Part shown: one piece after another, positions 11,452 through 21,099 of the stretch
How positions within the stretch are numbered: the stretch's first letter is position 1
How the letters are laid out: the number at the start of each line of letters is the position of its first letter
NCBI GenBank assembly: GCA_003427395.1
Contig: BFEA01001049.1
Coordinates: 109,605 to 152,727, forward strand
Reading direction: 5' to 3'
Source: Chara braunii
Lineage: Eukaryota > Streptophyta > Charophyceae > Charales > Characeae
Length of the DNA: 43,123 nt
The notes under the pieces: model-generated
Database searches by the model: none
Seen by the model: only the letters and a program-made list of their open reading frames with translations
What the model was told of the DNA's origin: nothing
Translations under genes and position numbers: made by a program

Positions 11452-12371
11452 TGCGAGGCCACTGCCTTTATGAGCCCCATAAGGCCCCACTTTGAAGTCA
11501 GTCAACTGTCCTAAGTGAAGGCAGGCTCGACAAGGCCTTCAGGGCCCTATTCTGGCCACCACGCAACTCAAGGAAATTCAGGCAGTTGCGCAGCGCCAGT
11601 TCGTTGAGAGAATCCAGACCCTGGGCCGCCTGTGTAAATGTATGGAAAGCAGGCCCTGGGCTGGATATGGGTACTGGGCCAAACATAGGCCAAAGGCAGT
11701 TGGGTGCATGCAACCACCTCAGGCCCAAGGCCTGTTCTCGTTCGTGTTGGGCCTCAGGCTACGAGGGCCTACTGGAAGCTTCCTGGGACTGGACGCAGGC
11801 AGGCCACTTCGATATAGCAAAGGGCCTGCCTCCGCATTCGACATTCGGGTGCTGGCTGCATGCTGCGCAAGCGCTGCTGCGCTATTTGCTAGCTGGCGCC
11901 TACGCACTCACGGATGAGCAGGGAAGGAGCAGGCAACCATAGCCGAGCTGCGCTGCTGTAAGCTGGGTGTGGCGTAAGGTGGTCCTTGGGTGCTAGTGGA
12001 ATCTGTGTGTTGGGGATCGAGGTGAGTGAGGCGAGAGACATACCTGGTGCTGGAAGCGTGCGACATTGGTCGCTGTATGCTCACACTTCGGGAAAGCTGT
12101 TGACGTTATTTTTCGGCATTGTAGTCTAGGCTAGATAGGATCTGCCATCTGTGGTCTGGGCGCCGAGCGCCANATAGGATATCACCATTGGTTCTTTATT
12201 GATGATGATGATGAGACTTTACCAGCATTGTCAATTTTGAGCTCTTGGTGTCTTCTTATTTGGTGAAACTCGTGATGCAATTCCGTTGTTGGTTCGAGGT
12301 CACGACTATCTGGTCTTGTATATATGATGTTGTTTGATTGCTGAAGTTCGCTATTGCTCATCTTCCTTGCA
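11452..12371 (+). repeat. Chromovirus 5' LTR
   Basis: Begins TGCGAGGCC and ends CCTTGCA, giving the usual TG...CA ends. It aligns over its full length with 31809-32727. In the first ~250 aligned bases I count by eye about 19 substitutions, most of them transitions, so the insertion is not young. It contains one n (12173). Open frames inside it recur in the 3' LTR merely because the LTRs are copies. Confidence 0.95.
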
Positions 12372-12374
12372 ATT

Positions 12375-12386
12375 TGGTATCGGAGC
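12375..12386 (+). other. Primer binding site, initiator tRNA-Met type
   Basis: TGGTATCGGAGC begins three bases after the LTR end. It differs by one base (G for A) from the TGGTATCAGAGC site that many plant LTR retrotransposons use to pair with the 3' end of initiator tRNA-Met. Its position fixes the 3' boundary of the LTR. Confidence 0.85.
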
Positions 12387-13638
12387 TGTGGTACAATAGT
12401 GCTCATTTGGCGCTTGTCTTCTGCCTTATGCGGTACATACATGCGGTCTGCTTGGCGAGTTTGGCCGTAAGTGGTGTGTAGTGAGGAGGGCGGAGACGAG
12501 TGATAGGCGACCCAGGAGGTGAGGGGATCGCCAGGAAGGCTACGTGGTGTAATGTGGGTGTTGGACAGTGTGATGAGAACTATCTAATGTGCGATTGGTG
12601 TTGAGGTGGAACGACGTGCAATGCTGGTTGTGCCGAAGCAATGACTGGTCATCATAATCGACATCTGGTCATTTGGTGAGATTATCTCTGTGGTTGGGGG
12701 CAACTATTTGAGGTATGTTGCTCTTAACCTTATCTACCCTCTTCGACACTTCTTACCGTGAGGTTGTGTGTTCCTTCTTGAGAGTCCTCTCATTGTGAGG
12801 TGTCGAGTGCGCTCAACCTTGAGAGTCGGCAATGTTCACGTGGAACATCTGCGAGAAGATGGGCGAAGCTTTCTCAAGGGCCCTGGACGAAGCACTGGGT
12901 CACGGTCACCATGCCAACCCACAGGGAGTAGAGCACGCATGCTTTGCTGCTTGTCCTTTGTTTGGCTTGCTGCGGTGTTAGATGGGTGCTGAAGGGCAGG
13001 CCAACCCTTAGTGGGAGACGAGAACCGGGCGTCTTTAAATAAACAACAGTAGGGGAAACCATTGGCTGTGATCGTCGTCTGGCTGAGACATAAAATAATT
13101 CCTGGAGTCACTTGGGGGCGGACGTTAAATTGCCTCTGGATCAGCTAATGGTTGTAAGGCTCGCTGCACGCGAGGATAATCCAATGCAGGGCTGGCCAGC
13201 TCAGCCGATACTCGGGGCACAGGGGTGGGCCGAACACACACCTTTTAGACAAGCAACGCTCTCCGGATTGCTCAGGGACGCTGACGTCAAGTGACATTCG
13301 AGGGAACTAAGGGAGGGGTAGATTTCAGGTGATAAGTTCGAGAAAAATTCCATATTGTCCTATCCACACAAATGATTCTATTTTTATGTTTTGATTAGTT
13401 AGATGTACAACCATTTGACATCTGACAAACAACATAGTAGGACAGTATTCTGTTCATTGTGCATTCTGTTCGCGGACTAATCAGGTTAAAAATAGTTTCG
13501 TTTGTAGGAATCTGACTTACCTGTTGACCCCAAGTGATATCTACTCCGAAATAGCCACCAATTAATTAGTTGGTCTGTGCACTACGCTGCGGTAGGCATC
13601 CAGTGTGCATTAGTGCAAATTGTACAGTGTTGTAGCTT
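12387..13638 (+). other. Chromovirus untranslated leader
   Basis: About 1.25 kb between the primer site and the gag start, without a recognisable protein. Open frames here are short and occur on both strands. The leader would hold packaging and dimerisation signals, but I cannot assign any. Confidence 0.6.
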
Positions 13639-15337
13639 ATGAGTGACGAGGAGGACACTAGAGAGGATGACCGGATCTTGTGATCGACAAGGCGCCCGAT
13701 TGCCCACTTGGCATTAGGACCAGAGGGTGATAGATACCTGTTCCGCCAGCGTAGAGATAGGTTGCAACAGCAGAGGAGGGCTAGAGCAGCAGAGGCTAGC
13801 CGAACACTTGTGAGTGAAGCCGCAACTTCAAAAGCTATGGCTGCTTCTGCGCAGCAGACTACTCAGGCCGGTAGTCCAGGATCTGTCGGGTCAACGGTCG
13901 CGCAGACCCAGAGTCAGTCCACTGGCGTAATGGCAAGCCAACCAATAGTGTTGACTTCAGACGAGATCGCCATACAACAAGCAACATTGCAGAAGGCACA
14001 ACTACAAAAGACATTAGGAGAGAGAAAAGCGAAGAAGGAAAGGATGATTAGAAAAAGAGCCAGGATGCAACGGGGACAAGCGGACGTTAGTGAGTTAGAG
14101 GAGATGGACTTGACGCACGTGACTGATGACGTGAGGATCATACGGTCCGTCCTACTAAATGTAGTTGAGATGCAGGACCATTAGACAACCATCCTTCAAG
14201 ACATTCAACAAAGTCTGGCCCTGTTGGTTGGGCGAGCGCAAGCAACGTTGCCGATGTCCGGGCCTGGTGCCTGGCCCGTTGTACAACCTCCTCCTTTTGT
14301 CCCACCGGTGACTGGGGTATCCCCATATGTAGCCCCATCATCGGTCGCGATCGTTTCCCTGGGCATGCCGCTATCAGGAGGGGTATCTGCAGGATTTAGT
14401 TTGCAGGTTCTTGTACAGACAGTGTTCACCCCATCTCCGTTGCAGGTTGTGGTTACCACGCAACCTGCTGTCTCGTAGTTTGTACAGCCACAGGGTACAC
14501 AACCCCAACAGCTAGCACAGCAACCTGTGTCACAGGGTCCACAACCCGGAGTGATGCAGGGACCGGGACAAACACAGTGGGTTCCAAAGACGACCATCGC
14601 CGCTCCCAAACCTTTCACAGGGGATAAGAGGGACGAAGACCTCGACACGTGGTTGAGGGCAGTGTCGGTCTATGTCAAGTGTAAGCTTACCAAGCCGCAC
14701 GAGGAAGTGCTTGTGGCTTCATCCTATCTAGAGGGTAGTGCAACACGATGGTTGAGCGGTTCGGTGCAACTCCAGGGATATGGTCATGACTTCCGCTCTT
14801 GGGCAGCCCACCACACGCTGGAGGACTTCCTCAAGATGGTGGAGGAAAGGTGGCATGATCCTCAGGAGGCTCAAAAGGCCACTGGCGCGATCTTGACACA
14901 GCACACGAGGCAGTTTAAGTCAATCAGGGAGGCCACCGACGCTGTAGAGCGCCTGATCTATGTCCCTGGGGTGCGCTATGACCCCCAGGTTTTACTCACC
15001 TCCTACCTGAGATGCTTTCCAATGCCTCTTAGGAATCAGTTGGCAAGTGAGGCCAACATCAACGTTCACAACTTCCCCTCGTTTAGCAAGAAGGCCCTAG
15101 ACCTTGAGGCGAAGATAGGGCATGGACATAATCTCACTACGGACGGTAGGAAGAAGACACTGCCTCCCAACTGGAAGGCGAGGGGCCGCATTATGTTTGT
15201 CGATAACGATGGTTCAACCATCGAATTAGACGACAACTTCCAGGAAGGAGTAGGTTTAGAGGTAGGCAGCGTAGAAGCTTTAGAGGGTGGAGTAGTCGCC
15301 GTCGTAGCTCAGAAAGGTAAGGCGACCGGTGGACGCC
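13639..15337 (+). pseudogene. gag: Chromovirus gag, N-terminal and capsid part
   Basis: Gag forms the particle that packages the element RNA. The chosen start is the ATG at 13639 (MSDEEDTREDD...). The frame continues through three in-frame stops: TGA at 13681, TAG at 14182 and TAG at 14476. The N-terminal region is rich in Gln, Arg and Ala with a likely coiled coil (about 13950-14110), followed by a Pro/Gln-rich linker. The long open part (14527 onward) is a retrotransposon-Gag capsid domain: KPFTGDKRDEDLDTWL, then EGSATRWLSG and LRCFPMPLRNQLASEA. At 15337 the frame is cut by B1 and resumes after 20611; with B1 and one ACGCC copy removed, GGR-RGASRS reads through. Confidence 0.9.
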
Positions 15338-15640
15338 ATCGAGCGCATCGTCCCCTGCCTTTTTGCAAAGCGTGGGAGCCCTCCCGGCTATGTCACGCAG
15401 GAGTTAGAACAAAAACAAAACCAGAGACAACTTAGGACAATGCATAAATAATCCCGCGAACCGCCGAGACGGACGCGGTTGCATTGCCCCTTCGCCGCTC
15501 TAGCCGGGTGCGCCAGCTGTACATCCCGCGGTCCCCTACGACAGGATAGGTTCTCGCGGGGCACATCTTACCTTCCCTAAGGGGCTGTCACCACCCTCAG
15601 GGGTGTATCCCTACCGAGCTACTGACCCACGTGTGAAAAC
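15338..15640 (-). repeat. Conserved 3'-terminal region of family B, B1 copy
   Basis: Read on the plus strand, this segment matches the reverse complement of 27980-28275 in order: CGAGCGCATC, CCTCCCGGCT, GTCACGCAGGAGTT, CCCCTACGACAGGATAGG, CTTACCT and CCGAGCTAC. It contains the hairpin GGGAG-CC-CTCCC (15374-15385). In B2 the equivalent hairpin is CGGGA-GGG-TCCCG (28226-28238), so both copies keep the fold with a shifted register. Confidence 0.85.
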
Positions 15641-18080
15641 TTTTACATGTAATTGCAGAGGAAGGTCAGCTGATGGCGTTTGCTCGCTCGCTGAAGTATA
15701 GGTACGCTTAGTTAACGTCAAGTGGACCCGAACGTTGTCCGTCCCCTAGGGCGCTGATGTCCTAGGTACAAACGAACGTCGTTCGACTAGGACGGTCTCA
15801 ACCAAACGTGAAACCAATAATATAATTCTAGTCCCTTTATAATTCTCGGATCACATAATAAATCAATACACTCTTATGAAATCGCACAAGATAGGATTTT
15901 TCCTTGATGAGATGATCTGCCAAAGTTATTCTTCCTGGCCTATACTACTAAAGAGACTTTTATTCCGCCGCTCCCGGGGCGGAGGCCTGATATTGACGAA
16001 AGATTAAGACGACCAACCTAACCTTTGATTTATGGTTGGGTCTGCGGACACCTATCAAACCCTTCCAGGAATGACTTCTGCATGTAAATTGCTACCATGC
16101 AGATCAACAAGTGATCTGGTTCCCAGCTGAGGTTTGAACTTTTGGTTCGACCACACCCCCGCAACGTGTATAACTTAGCCCGAGGTGCGTATCAATTTTG
16201 TTGGTCGCTTTAATTACTCTTTTTGTTCCACGAATGATGAAGTATCCATCTACATCATTAAGTCATTCAAAACAAAACCGCAGTCGATATCACTGCGCAA
16301 AAAAAACGATTACCTTCATTACCTACTTCCTCTTGTGGGCTGGAGTTTCTTTCGTCCCCAACACGCACATATCCCTCTAGGAAGTGGTCTTGTGGATACT
16401 CCTTCCCCTTGCCCGAGCCTGAAGACTCGGATCTCAGAGGTTGGGTCGTCACCACCGAATCGACAAAGTACCACCCCCGACGAATCAGGTCCACTCTAAG
16501 TCGATAACAGGGCCGGCACCGAAATCATACGAACCCCCGCCTTGGATGCTTCCTAGAGAGAAAGAATGTGTTCGCCATGAGTAGGTTTCTTTTATTCTCA
16601 TTACTCATAAGTTTTGGGTAACTTAGATAAAAAAAAAACTGAAGAAGATAAACAACGAGAATCATCTGGACAGGTACAAGTAGATAAGGTCATTCGGGAT
16701 AGAAAAAGCCAATCATGAGGAGAAAGATAAATCCGTTTGACCTTATCTGCTTTATTTCAACTGAATTCATTTTGCGGTACACACAGAACTAAAGTTTTTC
16801 AAAAATATCGAATCATTTTTGGCATGCAGGCGGGTGAGAAGAAAAGAAAAGACAATCATTTTCTCTTTTCTCCAACAAGCATAGTCAATCTCCTTTGCAA
16901 ACATCCTTCTACCTACTTGCACACCACGTCAAACAACAAGATCGAAAGAAGACAGTACCGTCCCAAACTCAAGTCAGACTTTCCGTTCACATGCATGATT
17001 CGCACAACTTTCCTCTACCTTTTCTTTCGAACATTCAAACGAACAAGGTCAAGCAAAGTGTGGGTTCACACAGGTGTGAAGAAAAGTCTGAGTCGTTCTA
17101 CTAACTGACCTTGAGTGAAGTTTGATCCGGCCCACTCAAGAAAGCCGAGTAATATTTCAATCAGAAGAAAAAAATCACCGTCGAATATGTATATATGTGA
17201 CCGACATAAAAATACGCGGCTCACACTTCACAAGTTGTGGTCGTTTCACTTAACAACGGTCCGCCGCCTTCTCAAAGCGCCTGATCACACCAAGGTTGGG
17301 TCCAATGAGATATCTGAATGAGATAACCCTCAAAGAGGGTGCTCCCATGATCCAAACCCACATCGCCCCAACATCCCGGACAGTCCCAACACAGTCCCCA
17401 CTGCACCTTCAACACCAAGGATGCTCCCCAACCAACTGCAAGTCCACGCCGCCTCTCATCACGTCCACTCACAATAACCACACCAACATGCCGATCCCGA
17501 TCACAACAACTAGTCCCACCTAGTCCCGAAATGGTCCTAGATGGTCCCAATGCAGTCTCATACCATCGCCCGCAATACCAGATGGTCCAAAACTCAAAAC
17601 CGCTTGCACTGCGCGCCGCAGAAAAAAAAAAGATGGCCCCCGGTAAAACCTGCAGGTGCCGCAAACCCAGTAATAACTGTCACCACGTGCAACCGCTCTG
17701 CACTTTCTGCATGTCGTCGACCCACGCACCACTACCGCACAGTCTCAACCACGCACCAGCGCTTGCCCAACCTCTAGGCCACACTTAGATCCATCGTAAC
17801 CACTGCGCACCACAAAAATACGCGAATCATTATTTGTTGCGCCATCAAACCCGGTACCATGGCTGCCCCGCAACAATTCCACCGCCAGATCACACACAAA
17901 AACTGCCTCCACTATGACACAAGAGCTGCAGCATTTCTCACAATAGTGCCGCCAGCATAACCCTAAAAAATTAACGTCGATACCACCGCCAATCTCGACA
18001 GCATGATTTCACTGAAAAATGTCGCTGCCACCGTGCCAAAACTAAATGGCAGCATTTCCCCACTGACAACGTCGCTGCCG
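15641..18080. other. B1 interior, no gene seen
   Basis: No domain, RNA gene or repeat that I recognise. Two open frames (16185-16499 and 16737-17108) are unremarkable in composition, and those near 17300-17790 are Pro/Thr-rich reflections of a C- and A-rich strand. Frames occur on both strands. Confidence 0.5.
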
Positions 18081-18375
18081 CCGTGCCAAAAACAAACGAC
18101 AACACTTCCTTACTGACAACGTCGCTGCCGCTGTGCAAAACCGGCAGCGCTTTCGCACCACTGCCGTTAAAACCAATACCGCTGCCGCAAAAATCCGGCA
18201 GCGCTTCCGTGTCACTGCCAAAAAATTCACAGCTGCCGCCGGAAAATTTTCGGCAGCGCTCCTGCAGTACATCAACAATTCAAAGCTGCCGCCGTGCAAA
18301 ACGGGCAGAGTTCCCTTTGCACCGCTTGCCAAAACTCTTATCGCCGTGCAAAACGGGCAGAGTTTCCCCTGCACC
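18081..18375. repeat. GCTGCCG hairpin cluster in B1
   Basis: A run of imperfect repeats in which GCTGCCG is followed within 7-15 bases by CGGCAGC-like sequence, each pair able to fold: 18124-18150, 18181-18204, 18232-18259 and 18284-18306, with a weaker one near 18340-18361. Loops vary in length, several containing GTGCAAAA. The 175-186 aa open frames through this block arise from the GC-rich repeat and are open on both strands. Confidence 0.8.
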
Positions 18376-18588
18376 GCTTGCCAAAGACTTGCCGCAAAAA
18401 GCAGCACCTCCCACTGGCACCACGCAGCACGGTGGCTATGGCAGCCTCTCCCTTCCCCTCTCACTGAAGACCTCCACTCTCCACTCCAGCACCTCCACTG
18501 GCAGCACCGCCCCACAACAGCAGCCAGCCAGTATTCACTCAAGTGAATGCCCCAGCAGCACTGCCACAAGTGTGAGGCTGGGTGGAGT

Positions 18589-19346
18589 GCTGGCTTTTAT
18601 AGCCAGCCGAAGGCATGTGGGCAGCTGCCTTGCCCACAGCTAGGCAAAAATCGTCAGAGCTTCTGGCCCTTGATCTAAATCGATGGCCAGGAGCTCTGGG
18701 CCTTGGTTTTCTCCTACGGGAACCAAGGTCATCCATTCTCGGAAGCATCTGGCCTCTCCTGCAGGCCTCATGCTCCATGAAATGGCTGTACCCAGCCATT
18801 CTCTGCAGCCTGTTCAACTAAACAAGCGCAGTCCCATCAGCCCCTAGAAGCTTCTAGGGGCTGCACCTGTTCTACAGTCGTGGCCACGTTCGCGGCCACT
18901 ACATTTTTCTCTCCCTAAGCCTGGCCAGACTCAGAGCTGGCTCTGTAGTTGGTTTGCTGCACAAAGTGCAGGAAACCACCTGGGAACCTGGCCCCGGCAT
19001 CAGCTAGGTGCACAGGCACACAAGGCAAAAAAATGAAAAGCTCGTCAAAACGAGCAGCCACCCCCACGTCTCGTCATTTCACAAGGCCGAACTAAGTCAA
19101 GCTCAACAGGGCCCTTCTTTCCCCTGCCCGCGCGCCCGTATCTCGCACAAAAGAAGTGCCAGATTCGGGTGTGTGGGCACCAGCAACATCCCGTTCTTGA
19201 AATGAACGGGCACCACCTATTTCCCAACAAAAACGAAAGAAGCAAAAAAAAAAAAACGAAGCAAAAGAAAAATCCTACCTTGAAAACGAATGGGCAGCCC
19301 ATTTTAAACGGGCGCCCTCGTGCTACCTTCGGGGGACACCGTCCCC
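18589..19346. repeat. Dense array of perfect hairpins in B1
   Basis: Successive perfect or near-perfect inverted repeats: GCTGGCT/AGCCAGC 18589-18607; TGTGGGC/GCCCACA 18616-18638; CAGAGCT/AGCTCTG with CTGGCC/GGCCAG inside 18655-18698; CCTTGGTT/AACCAAGG 18701-18728; GGCCT/AGGCC 18751-18767; AATGGCTG/CAGCCATT 18781-18800; a loopless 26 bp palindrome 18838-18863; GTGGCC/GGCCAC 18880-18899; TGGTTTGCTGCAC/GTGCAGGAAACCA 18950-18978; GCTCGT/ACGAGC 19040-19055; CCGTTC/GAACGG 19191-19209; AATGGGC/GCCCATT 19289-19303; GGGGAC/GTCCCC 19332-19346. Arm sequences are unrelated to each other. Confidence 0.88.
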
Positions 19347-19361
19347 ATCAGTCACTGTAGG

Positions 19362-19362
<1 letters not shown>

Positions 19363-19449
<87 letters not shown>
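19363..19449. repeat. (CT)n microsatellite
   Basis: Pure CT tract inside B1, equal to GA on the strand in which B1 is oriented. Confidence 0.97.
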
Positions 19450-19451
<2 letters not shown>

Positions 19452-19644
19452 TAGGAACCACCCCAAAGCGTGCAGAGCGCCCCTCATAACTCAAGTACAG
19501 GGTCCCAACCCACACCCGAACGTAGCCGCATTTCGTGGCAAATTCGTTCTCGGTGGAAGATACCCAGCCCGTTCGTCAATCTGGGGACTATAAGTCCGCA
19601 GTCAATTCTCGCAGCGCCATTTGGCGCTCAACTTTTGACTTTAG

Positions 19645-19663
19645 TTTTTTTTTTTTTTTTTTT
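19645..19663. repeat. Poly(T) tract in B1
   Basis: Nineteen T in a row between the CT tract and the second hairpin group. It may be a short A-tail of a retroposed fragment on the minus strand or simple slippage. Confidence 0.9.
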
Positions 19664-19698
19664 GCTTCACCTCGTGGGCTTTGCCAACAGTCACTTAT

Positions 19699-20005
19699 GA
19701 TCGTGGAACACCCACGATCTACTGAACTACAGACCCAAGTTCGATCCCGACTGGGATCGAAAAAATTTGAACCATTTCTCGATTTATGCGTGTCATCCTT
19801 GAAAGCGCAGGGCCAATGCTAAACCTTCGCGCGACCGATCTTGGCCGTGCGATCCTCTTGATCGACGATCGAAATCGACCGCGCCCAGTGGTTCAGTGTG
19901 TCAGATTCGATCCTGGTGCTCACCGGGTGAAAGTTCTACGCTGTATCCTACTGGGCTAGCTCCTATCACAATGGTGATAAGAGCAACTCTTCTTATAGAA
20001 GAGTT
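19699..20005. repeat. Second group of perfect hairpins in B1
   Basis: GATCGTGG/CCACGATC at 19699-19719, TTCGATCCC/GGGATCGAA at 19740-19761 (9 bp stem, 4-base loop), TATCAC/GTGATA at 19964-19979, and AACTCTTCT/AGAAGAGTT at 19985-20005 (9 bp stem, 3-base loop). The 19740 hairpin contains a GTTCGATCC string like a tRNA B box, but no correctly spaced A box was found. Confidence 0.88.
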
Positions 20006-20041
20006 GGCCTAGTCGCTATCCCCCATGCCGGAGTTTTGCTG

Positions 20042-20170
20042 ACCCCGCCTGCCTATGGCCTCGCAGGCCCTGCCTGCCTACGGCCCTGCCTGCCTACGAC
20101 CCTGCCTGCCTGCCTGTGGCCCTGCAGGCCCTGCCTGCCCATGACCGTTTAGGCCCTGCCGGCAGGTCTT
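20042..20170. repeat. CCTGCCTGCC minisatellite in B1
   Basis: Imperfect tandem copies of a ~15-16 base motif built on GGCCCTGCCTGCCTAC, with some copies gaining or losing a CTGC unit. Confidence 0.9.
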
Positions 20171-20446
20171 ACCCCGTTGGTAGGCCGCGTGATCTCTGCA
20201 TCGGCTTGGCAACCCCCTGACTCGGTGTCAACCCCTGCGGCCCCGGTAAAAAAACTTTTCCTATTCCCCCTTACGCCGCGGCCCTATACCCAGCGCATCC
20301 ATCTTTTTAGTCTACTTAGGCCCTGAATCGCGCGACTGCAGAATGGGTCTAGTTTTACAGTTCCCATGTCCGTACGCTTCAACGACTTTGACAAAAACGA
20401 AGCACAACCGCTTACTGCCGTCACTCCCGGACGCCGCACGTGTTTG

Positions 20447-20602
20447 GACTAAAGTTCGAAAACTTTTAGTCTCTCAATCATAGGTCAGGTCTGAATAAAC
20501 TTTTGGCAATGTGAATCTCATCAGGTCCCTCAATTCAACGAAAGAGTCGGACAACGTCCGACGTTCAAAAACCACTAGCAAATACCCTTGTTAGGGTATT
20601 TG
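20447..20602. repeat. Hairpins at the 5' terminus of B1
   Basis: Three hairpins lead to the end of the element: GACTAAAGTT/AACTTTTAGTC at 20447-20471 (one bulge), GTCGGAC/GTCCGAC at 20546-20562, and the subterminal AAATACCCT/AGGGTATTT at 20581-20602, which B2 shares at 21082-21099. Confidence 0.88.
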
Positions 20603-20611
20603 CCCCGACAA

Positions 20612-21071
20612 CGCCGTGGAGCTTCCCGGTCTAGGAGTCAAGTTGACCCCAATGCTCCTCCATGGGAGAAAGCGGGTCTCACAGAGGACGTGTGGAGAGA
20701 TCGGTGCACACGACAAGCTTGCATTCGTTGTGGCCAATACATCCATAACCAGTTCAAGTGTCGAAATAAGAAGGTGATCGAGAAAATCCCGCCTACGATG
20801 GGGCAGGCATTGGGATCCTCCCATCCCGTTGGTAGCATCGTGGCTAGTACTTCTGGCAGTGCTCCGGGAAACACGCCGGGCCGGTAGGAATAGTAGTTGT
20901 TCCTGCTAGGGTCGAGGTGGTGGAGACACCCTCACCATCTCGAGAGATGGCCCAAGCTACTGACTCCAGCGTCGTCCCGCAAGCACGTTCAGACCCATCG
21001 AGCCTCTGTTCGATGAATGTGTTTGAGTCCTTAGAGGAGCTAGAGGAGGAGTGGTCTAGATCAGACCCGCT
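20612..21071 (+). pseudogene. gag: Chromovirus gag, nucleocapsid part and gag-protease linker
   Basis: This ~455 bp host segment lies between B1 and B2. It carries the nucleocapsid zinc knuckle CIRCGQYIHNQFKC (CX2CX4HX4C, near 20730-20771) after an RSRSQVDPNAPPWEKAG segment. The knuckle frame ends at a TAG at 20885; the following region is open in another frame, giving a frameshift near 20880, then ETPSPSREMAQ and a very acidic LEELEEEW stretch. At 21071 it is cut by B2; across the excised insert it reads SRSDP-LASWTTLVKAP into the protease. Confidence 0.88.
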
Positions 21072-21099
21072 GTCGGCGCGAATACCCTTACAAGGGTAT
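21071..21099 (+). repeat. 5' terminus of B2 with subterminal hairpin
   Basis: TGTCGGCGC followed by ATACCCTT/AAGGGTAT (21082-21099). The reverse complement of the B1 right end gives TGTCGGGGC and then the same hairpin with small changes, which shows that the two inserts share this terminus. Confidence 0.9.

Larger units (their letters stand above)
15338..20611 (-). mobile_element. Family-B element B1 (5.27 kb, non-coding), inserted in gag
   Basis: Flanked by the 5 bp duplication ACGCC (15333-15337 and 20612-20616), and its removal restores the gag frame exactly. On the minus strand it starts TGTCGGGGC and ends GATGCGCTCGAT; B2 starts TGTCGGCGC and ends GATGCGCTCGACA. Its last ~300 bases (15338-15640) align with the end of B2, and its first ~50 bases with the start of B2, including a subterminal hairpin. 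The interiors differ. No credible ORF is present. LTR-like ends and a 5 bp duplication fit a solo LTR of a giant-LTR retrotransposon or a large retrotransposon derivative; a DNA transposon with TGT...ACA ends and 4-5 bp duplications (Ginger-like) is also possible. Confidence 0.88.

Noticed and set aside
11586-11942. ~120-codon frame present in both LTRs (also 31943-32314)
   Set aside because: Recurrence follows from LTR identity; no domain, and other frames are open in the same GC-rich segment.
18042-18643. 175-186 codon frames on both strands
   Set aside because: They translate the GCTGCCG hairpin repeat; simultaneous openness on both strands indicates composition.
19735-19765. tRNA or tRNA-derived SINE, from a GTTCGATCC string
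   Set aside because: No A box at the right distance and no cloverleaf; the string is part of a 9 bp perfect hairpin.
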